Below, one piece after another: positions 45,957 to 48,906 of a stretch of 48,906 nucleotides of DNA (position 1 is its first letter; every line of letters begins with the position of its first letter). Source of the DNA: a bacterium (GTDB taxonomy: Bacteria; Calditrichota; Calditrichia; RBG-13-44-9); NCBI GenBank assembly GCA_020350205.1, contig CP070707.1, forward strand, positions 3,774,491 to 3,823,396. The letters run 5' to 3'. The notes beneath the pieces were generated by a model. It was not told the DNA's origin. It made no database searches and saw only the letters and a program-made list of their open reading frames with translations. The position numbers were made by a program, and so were the translations under genes.

Positions 45957-46946
45957 TTAATACGCTCGTATAAGTCCGCAGTTTTCGCGCACCCGGCTCA
46001 TTACCTGCTGGGCTTGTTCCCGGGCCTGATGGGCTCCCCTTTTCAACACTTCCCAGACGTAGGTTTTGTCCTTGATAATTTCCTCTCTCCGTGTTCGGGC
46101 CAACTCAAAGAAGGTATATATTTTTTCCAGCAATTCCTTTTTCGCATGGCCATATCCATAACCGCCCTGCAAAAATTTCTTACGCATATCCTCTTTCTCT
46201 TCCTGAGAAGCAAACAGCTTATAGAGAGCAAACACATTATTTTTATCGGGATCTTTCGGTTCTTCCAATGGAGTGGAATCAGTAACGATACTCATTACTT
46301 TTTGTTTTAAAGTTTTGTAATCACAAAATATTTCTATGGTATTTCCATAACTTTTACTCATTTTTTGACCATCCAGACCCGGTACTACCGCAACCTCGGG
46401 CATAATATATTCAGCCGGAATCACCAGTGTATCTCCGTAAACATTATTCAGCTTAAGTGCCATATCCCGGGTCATTTCCAGGTGTTGTTTCTGGTCTTTG
46501 CCCACCGGAACCACCTCAGAATCATAAATCAGGATATCGGCAGCCATTAAAATCGGATAGGCAAAAAGGCCATGGTTGGGTGTAAGTCCTTTGGCAACTT
46601 TATCTTTATACGAGTGCGCGCGCTCCAGAAGTCCTAAGGGAGTAAGCGTTGATAAAATCCAGGCCAACTCGGTTACTTCAGGTATATCACTTTGGACAAA
46701 CAGATTTGCTTTATCGGGATTCAGGCCCAAAGCTAGATAGTCAATTGCGACCTGCAGTGTTGCTTCTTCCAGTTTTCTTTTATCCTGGATCGTGGTCATC
46801 GCATGCAGATTTGCCACGAAATAGTAGCATTCATTTCCTTCCTGAAATTCAATATGCTGGCGGATGGCACCAAAGTAGTTGCCGATATGTAAATCTCCTG
46901 ATGGCTGTATACCACTGAGAATGCGCTTGTTTTGAATTTTTTGCAT
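45957..46946 (-). CDS. trpS: Tryptophanyl-tRNA synthetase
   Basis: Class I aminoacyl-tRNA synthetase charging tRNA-Trp. The HIGH-type motif is SGDLHIGNYFG (about residues 16-26) and the KMSKS motif is present exactly (DGQKMSKSYGN, about residue 192). Other family pieces: SDIPEVTELAWIL, ADILIYDSEVVPVGKDQKQHLEMTRD. At 329 aa it is normal length. It is the first gene of the trpS-scpA-scpB-rluB-cmk run. A MITE-like element lies 87 bases upstream of its start. Confidence 0.97.
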   Translation of the reverse strand: MQKIQNKRILSGIQPSGDLHIGNYFGAIRQHIEFQEGNECYYFVANLHAMTTIQDKRKLEEATLQVAIDYLALGLNPDKANLFVQSDIPEVTELAWILSTLTPLGLLERAHSYKDKVAKGLTPNHGLFAYPILMAADILIYDSEVVPVGKDQKQHLEMTRDMALKLNNVYGDTLVIPAEYIMPEVAVVPGLDGQKMSKSYGNTIEIFCDYKTLKQKVMSIVTDSTPLEEPKDPDKNNVFALYKLFASQEEKEDMRKKFLQGGYGYGHAKKELLEKIYTFFELARTRREEIIKDKTYVWEVLKRGAHQAREQAQQVMSRVRENCGLIRAY

Positions 46947-47013
46947 CGTAAATCCTGTATACTTTAAAATAACTTGCCAATTTAAAATTAAAACAGACCA
47001 TTCAAAAGCTGCA

Positions 47014-47035
47014 AATCATTTAATTTTATATGATT
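47014..47035. repeat. Direct repeat flanking MITE copy B, left
   Basis: AATCATTTAATTTTATATGATT matches 47263-47284 at 21 of 22 positions in the same orientation. It is itself an imperfect palindrome (AATCAT/ATGATT). The two copies bracket the element at 47033-47265, consistent with a target-site duplication or a duplicated end. Confidence 0.55.
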
Positions 47036-47265
47036 ATTGCCTTAGTTTATAAAAATACGGATCTAAATAAATGTAATTTTTATAATTACAAATTTTTGTC
47101 ATTTTGAGCGGAGTCCCGGCAGGCCGGGACGAAGTCGAAAAATCTTTCTAAATTCAATAGATTCCTCCCCGTCAGGCTAGCGCAGCCGGACTGGCACTTC
47201 GCTCACTTAATTCGCTTCGGTCGGAATGACTCATAGAAAAACATTTTCGGAGCCAATGGAATAAT
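47033..47265. mobile_element. MITE-like element, copy B
   Basis: A 233-bp unit related to 11036-11265. Its right end reads in reverse complement ATTATTCCATTGGCTCC, matching the copy A end at most positions; the left end (ATTATTGCCTTAG) is more degenerate. The core at 47098-47230 is also exactly 133 bp, and its last 80 bases are near-identical to copy A (shared GCAGCCGGACTGGCACTTCG and GGTCGGAATGAC). No coding frame inside. Confidence 0.68.
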
Positions 47266-47284
47266 CATTTAATTGTATATGATT
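47263..47284. repeat. Direct repeat flanking MITE copy B, right
   Basis: AATCATTTAATTGTATATGATT; see the left partner at 47014-47035, which differs at one base. The match extends to 28 of 32 bases through 47294. Confidence 0.55.
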
Positions 47285-47430
47285 AATACTTTAGCAACGA
47301 AAATTCTCACCATCCTCGATTATTGTCAGATAATGAGTGAATCGATCATTTTCCAGGAACCGGCCAGACGTCATAGTTGTGAAGAACAATTTTCTGAGAA
47401 TTTTTAGGATAAGTGGAAAAACAGACCCGA

Positions 47431-47943
47431 TTAATCTTTCAGAAAAAGATAGGGTTTCCAGTGACTGTCCTTGATTCCGATAATCTTATAGAGGTAGAAG
47501 AAATAGTGCGGCTTCTTAGGTTTCTGAATCAGGTGCATCCCTGCCTGTTCCGGTGTTCTGTTCCCTTTTTTATGGTTGCAAATCTGGCAGGCAACCACCA
47601 GATTCTCCCAGCTGTCATTTCCCCCAAAGTGTTTGGGAATAATATGGTCAATAGTAAGAGGTTGCACCTTCTTTCCGCAATATTGGCAGGTGTAATTATC
47701 CCGGATCATTAAATTTTTACGGTTCAGTAAAATACGTTTCTGTGGAACCTTAATATGTCTGGCGAGGCGAATAACACTGGGAATAGGCATATGGGTGCTA
47801 ATCGAGTGCAGAATTCCGGAATTCTTTTCTACCATCTCGGCTTTCCCCAGAAAAATGAGGACCACCGCCCTTTTAACATTACAAACGCTCAGCGGCTCAT
47901 AATTTTGATTGAGCAACAATACTGCCTGATTTAACCCACTCAT
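47431..47943 (-). CDS. HNH endonuclease family protein
   Basis: A 170-aa protein. The N-terminal half (VLLLNQNYEPLSVCNVKRAVVLIFLGKAE) is the typical leader of a widespread stand-alone HNH family. The HNH core is YTCQYCGKK...LTIDHIIPKHFGG..SWENLVVACQICNHKKGNR: two CxxC pairs for structural zinc, the catalytic His of DHIIP, and the Asn and final His of the motif. Not tied to any phage or restriction gene here, so a housekeeping role of unknown nature is likely. Confidence 0.92.
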   Translation of the reverse strand: MSGLNQAVLLLNQNYEPLSVCNVKRAVVLIFLGKAEMVEKNSGILHSISTHMPIPSVIRLARHIKVPQKRILLNRKNLMIRDNYTCQYCGKKVQPLTIDHIIPKHFGGNDSWENLVVACQICNHKKGNRTPEQAGMHLIQKPKKPHYFFYLYKIIGIKDSHWKPYLFLKD

Positions 47944-48226
47944 TACAAATCTATCCCGGGAAAATCATCATTTTCCCTAAAATTGTTGAAAAATATAGTA
48001 TCAGAAAACAAGTTTTGTCAAGGGCTTTTACAATACTTGAGGAATTCCTGCCTATATTTCCACGCTTTTGACTGCCCTTGCGCCTCCGGGAGTAATTGGA
48101 CAACGGTTGAATTCTCTGAAAATCATGTTTATATATTCAAATAATTATTGAGTTGGCTACAATACTTTGTGATTCAAACATCATTCCCAGATATCTTAAG
48201 TTATTCAGACGATAAAAAAAGAATCA

Positions 48227-48370
48227 GTCATCTCGACCGGAGTCCCGGTTTTTCAGGCCGGGACAGAGTGGAGAGATCTATAAACAGATTTCTCAGCTCC
48301 CGAGCACCCGGTGTTAGCTTTACAAATTAATGCAGAATAGGGTGTTGGGTACTCGGTCGCCCGAAATGAC
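48227..48370. repeat. Palindromic intergenic repeat, related core
   Basis: A 144-bp unit with inverted ends GTCATCTCG and CGAAATGAC, matching the ends of the 133-bp cores at 11098 and 47098. It contains GGAGTCCCGG paired with CCGGGAC, as in copy B, and a GAGAGATCT/AGATTTCTC pair. The right half differs from the other two. Confidence 0.6.
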
Positions 48371-48712
48371 AATTTTACTTACTTATATAAAAATAACCCG
48401 TCGTGCTAATAATAAAAAGTAACATTCAAATCAAATACCTAACTTCTTATCATTCTGAACTCGGTTCAGGATCTCAGAGTGTTTAATTTGATTTGAAAAT
48501 AAAGGGGATTCCCCACTTAAGTGGCCACTTGCATAGTGGCTCGGAGACCGGAATAACAGGTATCCTGATTCTACATATTATAACAACACATTGTATTTCA
48601 TATACGTTCTTCAGTAGTTTCTCATAATTGATTTGCCATATACAGTGGCTTGATTTATAATTATGGATAAAGAATTGAGATAGACTATGAAAAAGTGAGT
48701 GGAGATTCCTTA
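48371..48712. other. Repeat-rich intergenic stretch before the aminopeptidase gene
   Basis: Contains a phrase often seen in intergenic repeats (TCATTCTGAACTCGG, from 48450), a GGGGATTCCCC palindrome at 48504-48514, and a small hairpin (GCCACT 48524-48529, AGTGGC 48535-48540). The minus-strand open frame here lacks support. The promoter of the 48713 gene should lie in the last 100 bases. Confidence 0.45.
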
Positions 48713-48906
48713 TGCAAAGTTTAGAACATGCAGCCAGAATTGCTGTAAAAGATTGCATGGGAGTACAGCAAGATGAATCTGTATTGATTATCACAGATCC
48801 CCCCAAACGCAACATCGGGATGGCGCTCTTTCAGGCGGCCCTTGAAGTAGCAGAAGAGGCTTTCCTGCTGGAAATGAAAGCCCGCGAAATAAACGGACAG
48901 GAGCCT
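48713..48906 (+). CDS. M29-like aminopeptidase, N-terminal fragment
   Basis: Starts at ATG 48713 with GGAG eight bases upstream and reads 64 codons to the window edge. The N-terminus (LEHAARIAVKDCMGVQQDES, then VLIITDPPKRNIGMALFQAA and LEMKAREINGQEP) resembles thermophilic metalloprotease/M29 aminopeptidases, whose metal site would lie beyond this window. Assignment is from the N-terminus only. Confidence 0.7.

Noticed and set aside
47944..48712. tRNA or small RNA gene in the long gap
   Set aside because: I looked for a T-loop GTTCGA pattern and an acceptor stem with CCA and saw none; the structured parts are the palindromic repeats.
48483..48815. 110-codon minus-strand open frame
   Set aside because: It overlaps the well-supported start of the M29-like gene and the repeat-rich intergenic region, and shows no domain or signal.

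Overview
The window (about 42% GC, estimated by eye) looks like chromosomal sequence from a Gram-negative bacterium of the FCB group. It encodes the type IX secretion (T9SS) outer-membrane translocon SprA/Sov, two PorV/PorQ-like barrels, and three exported proteins ending in type A sorting domains with the YPNPF motif. The mix of genes fits a Calditrichota/KSB1/Marinimicrobia-like lineage better than classic Bacteroidota, but the phylum is an inference. No tRNA, rRNA, CRISPR array, prophage or transposase gene was seen.

Layout. 1-5479 (minus): exported thiol-redox and T9SS cargo proteins: a truncated exported protein, a TlpA-like thioredoxin, a PEGA/Omp28-like protein with a CPPC motif, a large Omp28-like T9SS cargo protein, and a small T9SS cargo protein. 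The large cargo gene is the main finding. Its frame continues 42 codons upstream of the obvious ORF to a good ribosome-binding site and a signal peptide, interrupted by one in-frame TGA. That TGA lies exactly where the first cysteine of the CxxC motif should be (U-P-A-C). A perfect 7-bp stem with a 6-nt loop follows at the spacing expected of a bacterial SECIS element. I read it as a candidate secreted selenoprotein.

5700-11002 (plus): a fatty-acid beta-oxidation operon (fadE, fadA, fadN) with the architecture of Bacillus fadNAE. 11036-11265: a MITE-like element. 11417-17850 (minus): sirtuin, beta-propeller protein, YjbQ, HflX and a BatA-like membrane protein. 18209-20626 (plus): a six-repeat Ig-like exported protein and a YIP1 membrane protein. 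20701-25007 (minus): pyruvate kinase, metallo-beta-lactamase-fold hydrolase, DUF151 nuclease, NifU-like scaffold and a cyclodeaminase-family protein. 25419-25811 (plus): a small lipoprotein. 25840-27363 (minus): class I fumarase.

27692-42616 (minus): an envelope block. It holds an outer-membrane barrel, an O-antigen-ligase-like protein, two PorV-like barrels, a propeller T9SS cargo protein, a lipoprotein with choice-of-anchor-X-like motifs, PrmA, an M28 peptidase and SprA. 42766-46946 (minus): cmk, rluB, scpB, scpA and trpS. 47033-48906: a second MITE-like copy, an HNH endonuclease, a repeat-rich intergenic stretch and the start of an M29-like aminopeptidase.

Together the genes describe a cell that secretes and anchors surface proteins by T9SS, maintains exported thiol chemistry, and can oxidise fatty acids. 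The selenocysteine reading predicts that selA, selB, selC and selD lie elsewhere in the genome.
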